From the NCBI GenBank assembly GCA_965261535.1, contig OZ253469.1:3844001-3908000 (forward strand): a DNA stretch of 64,000 nt. Reading direction: 5' to 3'. The notes beneath the pieces are model-generated. The model did not search any database. It was given only the letters and a program-made list of their open reading frames with translations, and was not told where the DNA came from. The position numbers and the translations under genes were made by a program. Positions within the stretch are counted from its first letter, which is position 1. Every line of letters starts with the position of its first letter. Below, piece after piece: positions 49,110 through 58,013 of this stretch. The DNA is from VXNE01 sp965261535 (lineage in GTDB: Bacteria; Pseudomonadota; Gammaproteobacteria; Pseudomonadales; Azotimanducaceae).

Positions 49110-51821
49110 TCAAGGTCGTCGGGCCTCAAACTCTTGTCGGATGTTTTTTGCAGCATCCATGATCTCTGCAGGCAGCGGTTCGATTTCTTCGCCGAGCTCC
49201 ATCCTTATCGCAGACCAGAGGGGCTCCAGTTCTTTGGCGAGACCGGCGTCCTCCAGAATCCGCTTGACCCGCGCCCCATGGCCGGCTGCGACCAGTTCGA
49301 TAAACGAGTCCGTCAAACCAGGCCACTCTTCGTGCTTGTAGTCGGCATCCGCACGAACGGCGCGCTCCAGCGTATCGAGGGCTTCCGTCCAGTTGCCGCG
49401 ATCTGCCATGACATCGGAAAGCGTATGTAAAGCGGCCGCGTCCTCCGGAGCCAACGAAACCGCACGACGAGCGTAGGTCTCAGCCTCCGATAGGCGCGTC
49501 TGGTCACTTCGCCAGAGGATTGCTTCGGCCCAAATGTGCCATGCATCGGCGCACCTCGGGTCGATCTCCGTCGCCTCTTTGCAAACGGATTCGGACTCGC
49601 TGAACCGCTCCGAGAGGTTCAACGACCTGCTCGCAACCGCCAGCAACTCAGCCACTTTGCGGCGGTACTCCACGGCATCGTCGATGCGGACATATCTTGA
49701 AGTCTGTCTCAGGGCGGCAATTGAATCGTTGAATCGTTTTAGTTCCATGAGGGTGGCGCCCGCAGTGCGAAGAGCAAGAACGGCCAATTGACGTAGTTCC
49801 GTTGGATCTGTCGTCTGTATGTATTCGAGGACGTTTCTCCATGCTGAGAGCGCCTCCTCGCTTCTACCCAGTTCTTGCAGAGCCATGCCCTTGGTCAAGA
49901 GCGCCTTGGCGACCGCATCGCGCAACTCTTGCGGATCGTCTGCGTTGGCGTATTCCGAAGCGCGCGACCAGAAGGCTACAGCGTGTTCCCTTCGACCCGC
50001 ACTGTCGAGGTCATTGCCTAACCCCCGAATCAGCTCGGCTGCCATCTGGCGGTGTTTCGGCGCATCGTTCGGACGGATGTATTCAAAACTTCGCTTACCG
50101 GCGGTGATGGCGGCTTCGAACTGATCACGGTTGAGTAAGGCAATGCTCTTACCGACCAACGCGAGAAAACCGTCGGTACGCTGCGCTATCGGATCATCGA
50201 CATGGGTAAGTTCCGCAGCGCTTTCGAAATCGGCGATTGCCTCTTCGAAACGTCCCTGTTCGGACGAGGCGTAGCCGAGCAGGGTCCTAGCATTGGTATC
50301 GTCCGGCGTTTCCAAAACAGCTTTCCGGAGTGCTGCCTCCGCGTCCACAAAGTTTCCCGCCTGGGCCAGTTCCCAACCGTGCCGAATGTTGTCAAGGGCT
50401 ACGCGTGATCTGGCCCGGCTTGCAAAGGCTTGCCCGATTTCCCCCAGTACCGGCGCATTTGACCCAAGCATGTCGATTGCAAGGTTGATCGCTTGACGCC
50501 GCCAATCCTCGCGTCCGATGAATTCCTCGTCTTCAGCCACGTACCTCGTAAGGCCGCCGAGCCAGTCGGACATCTCTGCGGCGGGGAAGGCTGTCGCACG
50601 CAACGCTTCGAGCGCCTGGGGGTACATCGAGCGCATTTCCCTTGGGCCGAACAGATCGTGGAGGAAGGCTACGAGCCGCGCCAGGCGATCGCGGCCGGCG
50701 CGCGAGAAACGCAAGATGTAGTAGATGTTGTAGAACCGGTCAGCGACCTCGTAGCGGGTTCGCTTTTCCTGCGTCAAGCGCACCTCTCGGGCGTAGCCCT
50801 TTTCCACGAGTTGCCTGAGCTGGGCGCTTGCGTGCGAAGAACTCAGCTTCGCGGCGGTAGACAGCTCTCTTGCCAGCATCGGCCTCCATCCTTCGGCGAG
50901 GCAATGGAACACTTTTCGGGCCTGAACCGGCAGTGCTTCAATCCGAGCTTTGAAGTAAGGCGTCTGTTCGTCGATAAGCTGCTCGAGATCCTCGAACGGG
51001 GAGCCGACCGGCGACTCGATCAGCATGCGGCAGGCAAGCGCCAACAACCGCGGGTTGCCGTCGGTGAGGCGGCGTATGGTTTCGAGCCTGCCACGTTCGC
51101 GACGTAGAGCGCCCGGCGTATCTGCGTCGCCGTCGCCTTCCGCCAGCGCTTCGAGTATCTGAAGACACTCTTCCTGTCCAATACCGTCAAGCATGAAGAG
51201 TCGGAAGAACTCGTAGAAGGGCTCGCCGTGGCTGCGGATGGCGTTAAAGACGGCGTTGGCGGAGCCGATCACCAGAATATCCGGATGCTCGATCAAGCTG
51301 GCGCGCAGTGCGTGAATTTCGCGCTCGTCGCGCAGTTGTCCGAAGACGATATCGAGATTTTCGACGAACAGGATCAGCCGCTTCCCGTTTGCCCGGCAGA
51401 AGTCCGTGAGCGATGCGAGCGCGTACGCCGCTTGGCGTTGGCTGTCAGGCTCGTCTTGCGCCAAGGCATCGGCCCTGTCAGCCCATCGCACATCCCCGGT
51501 GGCGCGCGTGAGGTGATGTAGCGCGGCTGACCAGAAGTCCGCCAGGTCGCCTATCTCGTAGCTTTCCTCATGGAAGGCGACGGGTTGCCAGTCGCAGGCG
51601 AGGGCGGGTGTTTCCCGAACCGCGAGCAGAAATCTAAGGCCGAGGGTGGTCTTTCCCATGCCGCGCGGTCCGACGAGCAGCACGTGCTGACACGGTCGGT
51701 CGAGGGTCTGTTCGCCGATCAATCGCAGCATTTCCGCAAGGGTTTCATGGCGTGTGACAAAGGACGCCTTGAGTTCCTCGGCTGTGAGTTGAGCCGGGTT
51801 GTAAAGACGCCTGCGAATCAT
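49110..51821 (-). CDS. STAND-like ATPase with winged helix and TPR repeats
   Basis: This 903-aa protein starts at ATG 51819-51821, overlapping the upstream ATPase stop (ATGA). Walker A GPRGMGKTT lies at 51-59, with Walker B ILFVENLDIVFG near 160. A winged-helix region follows (ARELSTAAKLSSSHASAQLR), then at least eight TPR-like repeats (for example NTLLGYASSEQGRFEEAIAD-like and MALQELGRSEEALSAWRNVL). This is the sensor-ATPase layout of STAND proteins, many of which are anti-phage (Avs-like) or regulatory. The N-terminal effector seen in Avs is absent, so an effector might be another gene. Confidence 0.82.
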   Translation of the reverse strand: MIRRRLYNPAQLTAEELKASFVTRHETLAEMLRLIGEQTLDRPCQHVLLVGPRGMGKTTLGLRFLLAVRETPALACDWQPVAFHEESYEIGDLADFWSAALHHLTRATGDVRWADRADALAQDEPDSQRQAAYALASLTDFCRANGKRLILFVENLDIVFGQLRDEREIHALRASLIEHPDILVIGSANAVFNAIRSHGEPFYEFFRLFMLDGIGQEECLQILEALAEGDGDADTPGALRRERGRLETIRRLTDGNPRLLALACRMLIESPVGSPFEDLEQLIDEQTPYFKARIEALPVQARKVFHCLAEGWRPMLARELSTAAKLSSSHASAQLRQLVEKGYAREVRLTQEKRTRYEVADRFYNIYYILRFSRAGRDRLARLVAFLHDLFGPREMRSMYPQALEALRATAFPAAEMSDWLGGLTRYVAEDEEFIGREDWRRQAINLAIDMLGSNAPVLGEIGQAFASRARSRVALDNIRHGWELAQAGNFVDAEAALRKAVLETPDDTNARTLLGYASSEQGRFEEAIADFESAAELTHVDDPIAQRTDGFLALVGKSIALLNRDQFEAAITAGKRSFEYIRPNDAPKHRQMAAELIRGLGNDLDSAGRREHAVAFWSRASEYANADDPQELRDAVAKALLTKGMALQELGRSEEALSAWRNVLEYIQTTDPTELRQLAVLALRTAGATLMELKRFNDSIAALRQTSRYVRIDDAVEYRRKVAELLAVASRSLNLSERFSESESVCKEATEIDPRCADAWHIWAEAILWRSDQTRLSEAETYARRAVSLAPEDAAALHTLSDVMADRGNWTEALDTLERAVRADADYKHEEWPGLTDSFIELVAAGHGARVKRILEDAGLAKELEPLWSAIRMELGEEIEPLPAEIMDAAKNIRQEFEARRP

Positions 51822-53017
51822 GGCGTGACCCCTGATACATGGTGTTTGCCCCACCACTCCCGCAGGAGATTCGACCGGAATTCGAGATGGTCTCCTTGCC
51901 GATCCAAATAGCCATCGGCCTGCAAATCGCGCAGTACCGATTGAAACGTTGTCTCGTTTGGCTGCGACAGGTCGTGGAGACGCGCGAGATTTGCGCCGCC
52001 TCGGTTGCGGGCGCGGCTCAGAATGCTGCGAGCCGTTGCGTATTGCTCCGGGTTGAACGCGTCTTCCAGGCGCGTTGCGTAGTGGTCCAGGTGGGCGGTT
52101 CCGGTGGCGCCCGCAAGTCGTTCGACGAAACACTGTTCGATCAGATTCGGTGACATGCGCGCAGGTTCGCCTTGGCAGGCGTCTCGAAGCGCGGAAAGGA
52201 ACAACTGAACGTGGTACGGCACAGGGTCTCCCAACAGTTCGAGAATGTGAGTGATGGAGTCTTGATCGAGAGGGAACTTGCTATCGCGTCCCACTCCATC
52301 CAGGAATTCGGTTGCGGTGGTTCTATCCCACGATTCGAGACGGAAAGGCGTGATGTCGTTAATCAGTCCGGAAAGACCGGCGCGGCGCAGGACGCCCTCA
52401 AGTCCGATAGATCCCCCGACAAGCGTGTGGACCTTGCCGCGAAGTTCCGGTGCCTGACGCCAATGACGTAGCCTCGAGAGCAGCAACTCGACGTCGCGTT
52501 TCCCGTTGTCGGACCGCAACATGCGAGAAACAAGGAGCGGTAACTCGTCGACAATGATCAGAAGATCGGCATCGCTGCCCGACAAAGTTGCCAAGCGCGC
52601 CTGAAGCTGGTCTGCGGCGTGTCCCCACTCTCGGCCCATTGCTGCTTTGAGTTCGACGCGCAACACATCGATGTTGACAGCAACGGACGTGAATCGCGTA
52701 AGAACGTTCTTGACTGCGTTGGAGAAGGGAATCGCCTCGAATCGGGTCCGATAGCGAGGAGCGGCTGCCAGTGCTGCGAGGATTGACGCTACGCAATCCG
52801 CTGGCCCTTCGCAGCCTTCGACATCTACATAGAAAACATCCCAGTTCTCGCGCGGCGCGCGACGGAGTTCCAGCATCAAGCTGGTCTTGCCCACGCGTCT
52901 CGGAGCGAGCATCAGGATATGTTGTCCCTGTTCCAACAGTTCCCATAGACGCCCCAGTTCGTACGTTCGACCGCAGAGATCGTCGCCGACGACCGCTTGG
53001 CCAATAATGTTGCGCAT
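51818..53017 (-). CDS. AAA/P-loop ATPase, partner of the TPR ATPase
   Basis: This 399-aa protein has Walker A APRRVGKTS at 38-46, Walker B ADLLIIVDELPLL near 165-177 and a C-terminal winged-helix-like region (LHDLSQPNETTFQSVLRDLQ, then ADGYLDRQGDHLEFRSNLLR). The layout resembles archaeal-type ATPases that act as switches. The stop overlaps the next start, so the two are stoichiometric. Start taken at 53017; a start at 53050 is possible. Its N-terminal sequence to 54133 in the same frame is an antisense shadow. Confidence 0.8.
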   Translation of the reverse strand: MRNIIGQAVVGDDLCGRTYELGRLWELLEQGQHILMLAPRRVGKTSLMLELRRAPRENWDVFYVDVEGCEGPADCVASILAALAAAPRYRTRFEAIPFSNAVKNVLTRFTSVAVNIDVLRVELKAAMGREWGHAADQLQARLATLSGSDADLLIIVDELPLLVSRMLRSDNGKRDVELLLSRLRHWRQAPELRGKVHTLVGGSIGLEGVLRRAGLSGLINDITPFRLESWDRTTATEFLDGVGRDSKFPLDQDSITHILELLGDPVPYHVQLFLSALRDACQGEPARMSPNLIEQCFVERLAGATGTAHLDHYATRLEDAFNPEQYATARSILSRARNRGGANLARLHDLSQPNETTFQSVLRDLQADGYLDRQGDHLEFRSNLLREWWGKHHVSGVTP

Positions 53018-53065
53018 GATCGATGAGTCCCCGAACCCGACTGCGTACATTAGATGACAACAATA

Positions 53066-53097
53066 TTTTTGGCAATATATGTTTTGGCAAAAATATG
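53066..53097. promoter_or_regulatory. Tandem TTTTGGCAA-type repeat in the divergent promoter region
   Basis: Two adjacent copies of TTTTGGCAA(T/A)ATATG-like sequence (53066-53081 and 53082-53097) lie in an AT-rich 190-bp gap between the leftward ATPase operon and the rightward ADP-ribosylglycohydrolase genes. They could be regulator sites controlling both directions. A promoter was not assigned. Confidence 0.4.
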
Positions 53098-53209
53098 GTC
53101 CTTGTTGGCTTGCAGCAATGGACGGGTGACCACCGTCACGGGTCTCACCATTTGGATACAATTCCCACCGGAAAACGGGGTTGAATCTCGGTTGGTGTGG
53201 GAGGGAAAG

Positions 53210-54502
53210 ATGGAGAGTTTCGAACGGCAGTGCATTGCGGCGGAACTGGTGCAGCTCCGAGAGGAGGGATGCGACGTCGCGGCCTTCGAGCCGCGCGTGG
53301 AAGAGGCGCTTGACGACGAGGCCACTGACCATGCCGTCTTCGTTGAGCTCTATGACGCGCTCGAAGCCCTCTCGCCCGAGTCCTCCTTCCCCTTTGAAGA
53401 ACCGTCCGATCTGGAAGGGATTCGTGCACTGCGGCCGGCCGGGCCGAGACGCATGGACCTGAACCTCTCGGATGATGCCCTTCGCGACCGCATCCTCGGC
53501 GCCTGGCTCGGTCGGGCAGCGGGGTGCCAGCTCGGCAAACCCGTCGAAGGCTGGTTGCGGGAGCGCATCGACAAGTACCTCGAATCGACCGGCGCGTTGC
53601 CGCTCGACAACTACATTCCCTACACCGAAGGCGCGATCCACCCGCGCCTGAAACCCAGCACCCTGGGCAACTTCGACTGCATGGCCCGGGACGACGACAT
53701 GGACTACCCGATCCTCGGTCTGCTCGCGCTGGAGGAGCACGGGGCGGGGCTCACGTCGCGCGACATGGCGAACACCTGGCTCGGTCGAATGCCGTTCCAT
53801 TTCCTCTATACGGCCGAGAGGGTCGCGTACCGGAACTTCGTCAATCTTCGCTGGCCCCCGGAGTCGGCGGCCTGGCGGAATCCGTACCGCGAGTGGATCG
53901 GCGCGCAGATTCGCGCCGACATCTTCGGCTACGTGGCGCCGGGGTGGCCTGAAAAAGCGGCGGAACTCGCGTTTCGCGACGCGAGCATCTCTCACGTCAA
54001 GAACGGAATTTACGGCGAGATGTTCATGGCCGCGATGCTGGCGGCTTCCTTCGTGACCAGCGACGTGGAAGAGATCATCAGGATCGGGCTCTCGGAGATT
54101 CCCGCGAAGTGCCGGCTCGCGGAAGCGGTGCACGATACGGCGAGCTGGTGCCGGGAATCATCCGACTGGGAGGCCGTCTGGGATCGCATAGCCGAGAAGT
54201 ACGGGCACTACCACCGGGTGCACACGATCAACAACGCGGCACTTGTCATCATGGGCCTCTTTTTCGGCGCGGAAGACTACGAGAACGGCATCGTGGTCAC
54301 GGTGCGGGGCGGCTGGGACACGGACTGCACCGGCGCGACGGTCGGGTCGATCCTCGGCTCGAAGTTCGGGGCCCACGCCTTGCCGGACAAGTGGATCGGT
54401 GTCCTCAACGACCGGCTCATGTCATGCGTGCGCGACTGCAACGACAACCGGATCTCGGAGCTGGCCGAGCGTACGCATCGCGTCGCCCTTCAGATCCTTT
54501 AG
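53210..54502 (+). CDS. ADP-ribosylglycohydrolase family protein (first)
   Basis: This 430-aa protein has an N-terminal about 80-residue extension and then the ADP-ribosylglycohydrolase fold. DRILGAWLGRAAGCQLGKPV is the family opening, ARDDDMDYPILGLLALEE holds metal-binding acids, and RGGWDTDCTGATVGSILG supplies the second metal site (G-x-D-T-D). Such enzymes remove ADP-ribose from proteins, nucleic acids or small molecules with Mg(II). The ATG at 53210 follows GGAGGG. It is the intact member of a tandem pair. Confidence 0.9.
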   Translation: MESFERQCIAAELVQLREEGCDVAAFEPRVEEALDDEATDHAVFVELYDALEALSPESSFPFEEPSDLEGIRALRPAGPRRMDLNLSDDALRDRILGAWLGRAAGCQLGKPVEGWLRERIDKYLESTGALPLDNYIPYTEGAIHPRLKPSTLGNFDCMARDDDMDYPILGLLALEEHGAGLTSRDMANTWLGRMPFHFLYTAERVAYRNFVNLRWPPESAAWRNPYREWIGAQIRADIFGYVAPGWPEKAAELAFRDASISHVKNGIYGEMFMAAMLAASFVTSDVEEIIRIGLSEIPAKCRLAEAVHDTASWCRESSDWEAVWDRIAEKYGHYHRVHTINNAALVIMGLFFGAEDYENGIVVTVRGGWDTDCTGATVGSILGSKFGAHALPDKWIGVLNDRLMSCVRDCNDNRISELAERTHRVALQIL

Positions 54503-54771
54503 CGCCGGTAGACGGAGACCGCGCCGCCAGGGAAATCACTCGCGAGGGGCGGGCTACAGGCCTCCCGGGGACCCTGAGAAAGTAGGCGCCCGTCCGGCAG
54601 TTTGGGCCACGCGCGGCAGGACCGGCGTCGACCCTACGCCACGCCGCCAACCTGGCCGCGAGCAAATTGGGGAACAATCCCAATGGGGTAGCTCAGGCTG
54701 CTTGTGGGTACCGTACTACAATCGCGCGCTGCGAAAACGGCGGCGAATTTGACGTAGGAGGTCGGGAAACA

Positions 54772-56402
54772 ATGGCGAACCTGGAACGGCAGCTCATTCG
54801 ATTGGAACTGGTGCAGCGCCGCGAGGAGGGATGCGATGTTACTGCCTTTGAGCCGCGCGTCGAAAAAGCGCTCGCGGACGAGGCGACGGACGATGCCGTC
54901 TTCGTGGATCTCTACAACGAACTCGATGCGCTCGAGCCTGATCCTTCGTTCCCCTACGAAGAACCGTCCGATCTTGAAGCCATTCGCGCGCTGCGGCCGG
55001 ACGGGCCCAGGCGCATGGACGTGGGCCTTGGGGATGAGGCGGTTCGCGACCGCATCCTCGGCGCCTGGCTCGGCCGGGCGGCGGGATGCTCGCTGGGCAA
55101 ACCTGTCGAAGGCTGGCCCAGGGCGCGCATCGACAAGTACCTCGAATCGACGGGAGCGTTACCCCTCGACAACTACATCCCTTACGTCGAAGGCTCTATT
55201 TCGCCGCGTTTGAAAGACAGCACCCGGGACAACATCGAGTTCATGGCTCGGGACGACGACATGGATTACCCGATCCTGGGTCTGCTTGCGCTGGAAGACA
55301 ACGGTGCGGATCTTACGTCGCGCAACATGGCGCATACCTGGCTTAGCCGCATGCCGTTCCACTTCCTCTATACGGCCGAATCGGCGGCGTACAGGAACTT
55401 CGTCAATCGCGTCTCGCCACCGGAGTCGGCGACCTGGCGAAATTCCTTTCGCGAATGGATCGGCGCGCAGATTCGCGCGGACATCTTCGGCTACGTGGCG
55501 CCGGGATGGCCGGAAAGAGCGGCGGAACTGGCGTTCCGGGACGCGAGCATTTCCCATGTCAAGAACGGAATTTACGGCGAGATGCTCATGGCCGCGATGT
55601 TGGCGGCTTCCTTCGTGACCAGCGACGTCGAAGAAATCGTCGGGATCGGACTCTCGGAGATCCCGGCGAACTGCCGGCTCGCGGAAGCCGTGCACGATAC
55701 GGTGGGCTGGTGCCAGGAACTATCCGACTGGGAAAGCGTTTGGGATCGCATATTCGAGAAATACGGCCACTACCACGGCGTTCACACGATCAACAACGCG
55801 GCACTCGTCGTCATGGGCCTCTTTTTTTCGGCGCGAACGACTACGAGCAGGGCATCGTGGTCACGGTGCGAGGCGGCTGGGACACGGACTGCACCGGCGC
55901 GACGGTCGGTTCGATCCTCGGCGCGAAGTTCGGGGCGGACGCCTTGCCGGAGAAGTGGATCGGCGTGCTGAGCGACCGGCTCATGTCCGTCGTCCGCGAC
56001 TGCAACGACAACCGGATCTCGGAACTGGCCGAACGCACGCATCGCGTCGCCGAGCAGATGCTGCAGCCGTCGGTGGTGGAAGAGACCACCGAGACCGAGG
56101 CCACCGCTGCAGGTGATGCGGGCGATTTCCCCGGGAAATGGGCGCTCGACATGGACTGGGGCAGACACAACCTCACGGTTAATGAAGACTTGTCGGGGCA
56201 GGTGGAAATGGAGGCTTTTGGCGAGGTTTCCAAGGTGCGCAACGTCCGGGTGGACGGGAACAAGGTGTCCTTCGTGTTCGGCGTGGACAAGGGGGACTAT
56301 CTCATCGACATCGAATTCCAGGGCACGATCACCGGCGACCGGATTACGGGCAAGTGGACAAGCGACGGCTTCGATTCCCCGGTGACCGGAGTCAGAGTCT
56401 GA
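54772..56402 (+). pseudogene. ADP-ribosylglycohydrolase (second), frameshift at a T-run
   Basis: The first 350 residues parallel the preceding gene closely, start MANLERQLIRLELVQRREEG behind TAGGAGG. At 55822-55828 a run of seven Ts (five in the paralogue) throws the frame. The continuation in the minus-1 frame restores the metal site (RGGWDTDCTGATVGSILG) and adds a C-terminal lipocalin-like beta domain (VSFVFGVDKGDYLIDIEFQG) absent from the first copy. Either an indel or a minus-1 recoding event at TTTTTTT is required for the full 540-aa protein. Confidence 0.75.
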
Positions 56403-56442
56403 TCATCGCGATCCGGCGGCTTGGTAATGCGGCCAGGGCTGC

Positions 56443-56804
56443 CTACCAGCAATAGGCTTCGAGCGCCTCGCCGCCGGGACCCGGAAAGATCGCGTCCAGC
56501 CGCGCCAGGGTGTCGGCGTCGAGCGAAATCTCGATGGCGTGCAGCGCGCTTTCCACCTGCGCCAGGCTCGATGCATATGGAGCGCTGTGCCGCGAACTCG
56601 GCGAGCATCCCGCCGATGTCGCGATCGCCTTCGTCGGCGCCAACGAGGACGTGACGTGTCCGATCATCGGACCGCGCACCGATCCAGGGCGAAGTCGATC
56701 ATCCTGAAACTCTCGTCCTCGTCGGTATTCCAGCCGAAGTTGACGGAGCCCATGGCGATCGGCCCGACCTTGAGCGCAGTTCTTCCCAGTCTTCTGTAGC
56801 TCAT
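56443..56804 (-). pseudogene. Aldo/keto reductase remnant with an inverted internal piece
   Basis: The minus strand has the N-terminus MSYRRLGRTALKVGPIAMGS with VNFGWNTDEDESF (right) and the C-terminus HAIEISLDADTLARLDAIFP with GPGGEALEAYCW (left). Between them, on the plus strand (about 56570-56690), lies ALCRELGEHPADVAIAFVGA and CPIIGPRT, which normally precedes the C-terminus in the same direction. Most of the central barrel is deleted. Confidence 0.8.
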
Positions 56805-56854
56805 GCCCAGTCTCCGAGGTGTGTGCCCTGTTCCGGTTCCGGCTGTGAGTCGGA

Positions 56855-57217
56855 TTAGAGCGATTCTACCCTGCCCAGTATCTCTCTACAGTGTGCCAGA
56901 ACCGTCTCTGCAAGGATTCTTGCGAAGTCCTCGTCGATTCGGTAATCGGCGTCTACGCGGTGGGCTCGGCACAGATCGAGTAGGTACCCCAGGCTCCTTA
57001 TGCGTGACGGATTCAAGGGGTGCGTGAGCACCTCGATGAGTCCGGCGTGTACGCTGCCGGTCTCGGGAAAGGAAAGGCGCGCGTCTTGTGCTACAGAACG
57101 GCAGCGGTGAAAGGCGGCGTAATAGGCCCGGCTCGCGGCGTTTCGCCAGTCCGCCTCGGAATTGCTGCGGCCAAGCACGTCGGCCGCAGCGAGCAGGATT
57201 TCAGGTGTTACTGCCAT
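56855..57217 (-). CDS. HEPN-domain protein, candidate toxin
   Basis: This 120-aa all-helical protein includes DWRNAASRAYYAAFHRCRSV (about 24-43) and DYRIDEDFARILAETVLAHC, a HEPN-like pattern similar to the small HEPN partners of nucleotidyltransferase systems. It overlaps the upstream partner by 17 bases. The R-x4-6-H motif is not canonical, so RNase activity is uncertain. Confidence 0.7.
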   Translation of the reverse strand: MAVTPEILLAAADVLGRSNSEADWRNAASRAYYAAFHRCRSVAQDARLSFPETGSVHAGLIEVLTHPLNPSRIRSLGYLLDLCRAHRVDADYRIDEDFARILAETVLAHCREILGRVESL

Positions 57218-57656
57218 CGGCCACAGAACCTACAAAAGCAACCATGAATTTGAGCCCGGGATCCGCCATCAGCGCGGAGGAGTCGGCGATCCGGTCGGCC
57301 AAGCGCCCGGTCATTGCCGCCGCGACGACTGGCGGAGCGTGGATGGTTCGTTCGTAGAGAAATGATTCGGGGGGCGGCCCATAAGACCTGATTGCGTTGC
57401 TTGATGTGCGGAAATCCTCGCTGCGTTGGATCTCTGCAAGAATCTGGAGGACCTCACGCACACCCTGCTCTCCGAACGTGCCCGCATCTACCGCGTCGGC
57501 TAGCTGTCGAGCCATTTCGGACAGGGGATCGGGGTGGTCTGGCACGAGGCGGTTCCAATGATCGCAGAGGTCTCTCGCGCGCGTGAAGCATCCCGATTCC
57601 AGAGCCGCGCGGATCTCGTGGTTGAGCAACTCCATATCGTCAGGGTGCGCGTTCAT
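57201..57656 (-). CDS. Hypothetical partner of the HEPN protein
   Basis: This 151-aa protein (MNAHPDDMELLNHEIRAALE) is helical in its first two thirds and ends MVAFVGSVADGSNT. It has no nucleotidyltransferase signature. The 17-base overlap with the HEPN gene and their shared minus-strand direction point to a two-gene module, possibly toxin-antitoxin. Confidence 0.6.
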   Translation of the reverse strand: MNAHPDDMELLNHEIRAALESGCFTRARDLCDHWNRLVPDHPDPLSEMARQLADAVDAGTFGEQGVREVLQILAEIQRSEDFRTSSNAIRSYGPPPESFLYERTIHAPPVVAAAMTGRLADRIADSSALMADPGLKFMVAFVGSVADGSNT

Positions 57657-58013
57657 GGCGGGTTTAGTGCTTTTTCGTGTTCTTGGAGCGGATAGAATGC
57701 GAGCCTAGCATAGGCCTTTACCAAGAAGATGTGCGTTCGGAATGGCTGGATGTGTAGGCACGCGGAGCCAGTCGCCGTAGGCCACATCTTCCTCATGATT
57801 CTGGGTGAAAAGTGCTTTGGCCAATTTGATCGGGCTTAGGCGCTTATGCAGACTCGTGCGGTTGGGATCCGACCCTCTGAGAGAATGTCGGACCAAGCGG
57901 GTATCCGAGCCATGCCGGCGGTCGACTTCCTGCGTACGTTGGTCTGAACTGCATCAACGCGATAGCCTGTTGGCGGCAAGTTCGGGATTCTAAAAACGCA
58001 AGGGGAGACGTCG
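57657..58013. other. No gene seen; divergent upstream regions
   Basis: About 357 bases between the HEPN pair and the CoA-transferase. A 63-codon minus-strand frame is open but lacks a ribosome-binding site. A short AGGGGAGA site precedes the CoA-transferase. Confidence 0.5.

Noticed and set aside
51818..54133. A 771-aa version of the AAA ATPase starting at 54133
   Set aside because: The part beyond 53050 is antisense to the first ADP-ribosylglycohydrolase and has shadow composition.
57705..57896. A 63-codon minus-strand frame upstream of the CoA-transferase
   Set aside because: No ribosome-binding site, no family, competing frames of similar length on the same strand.
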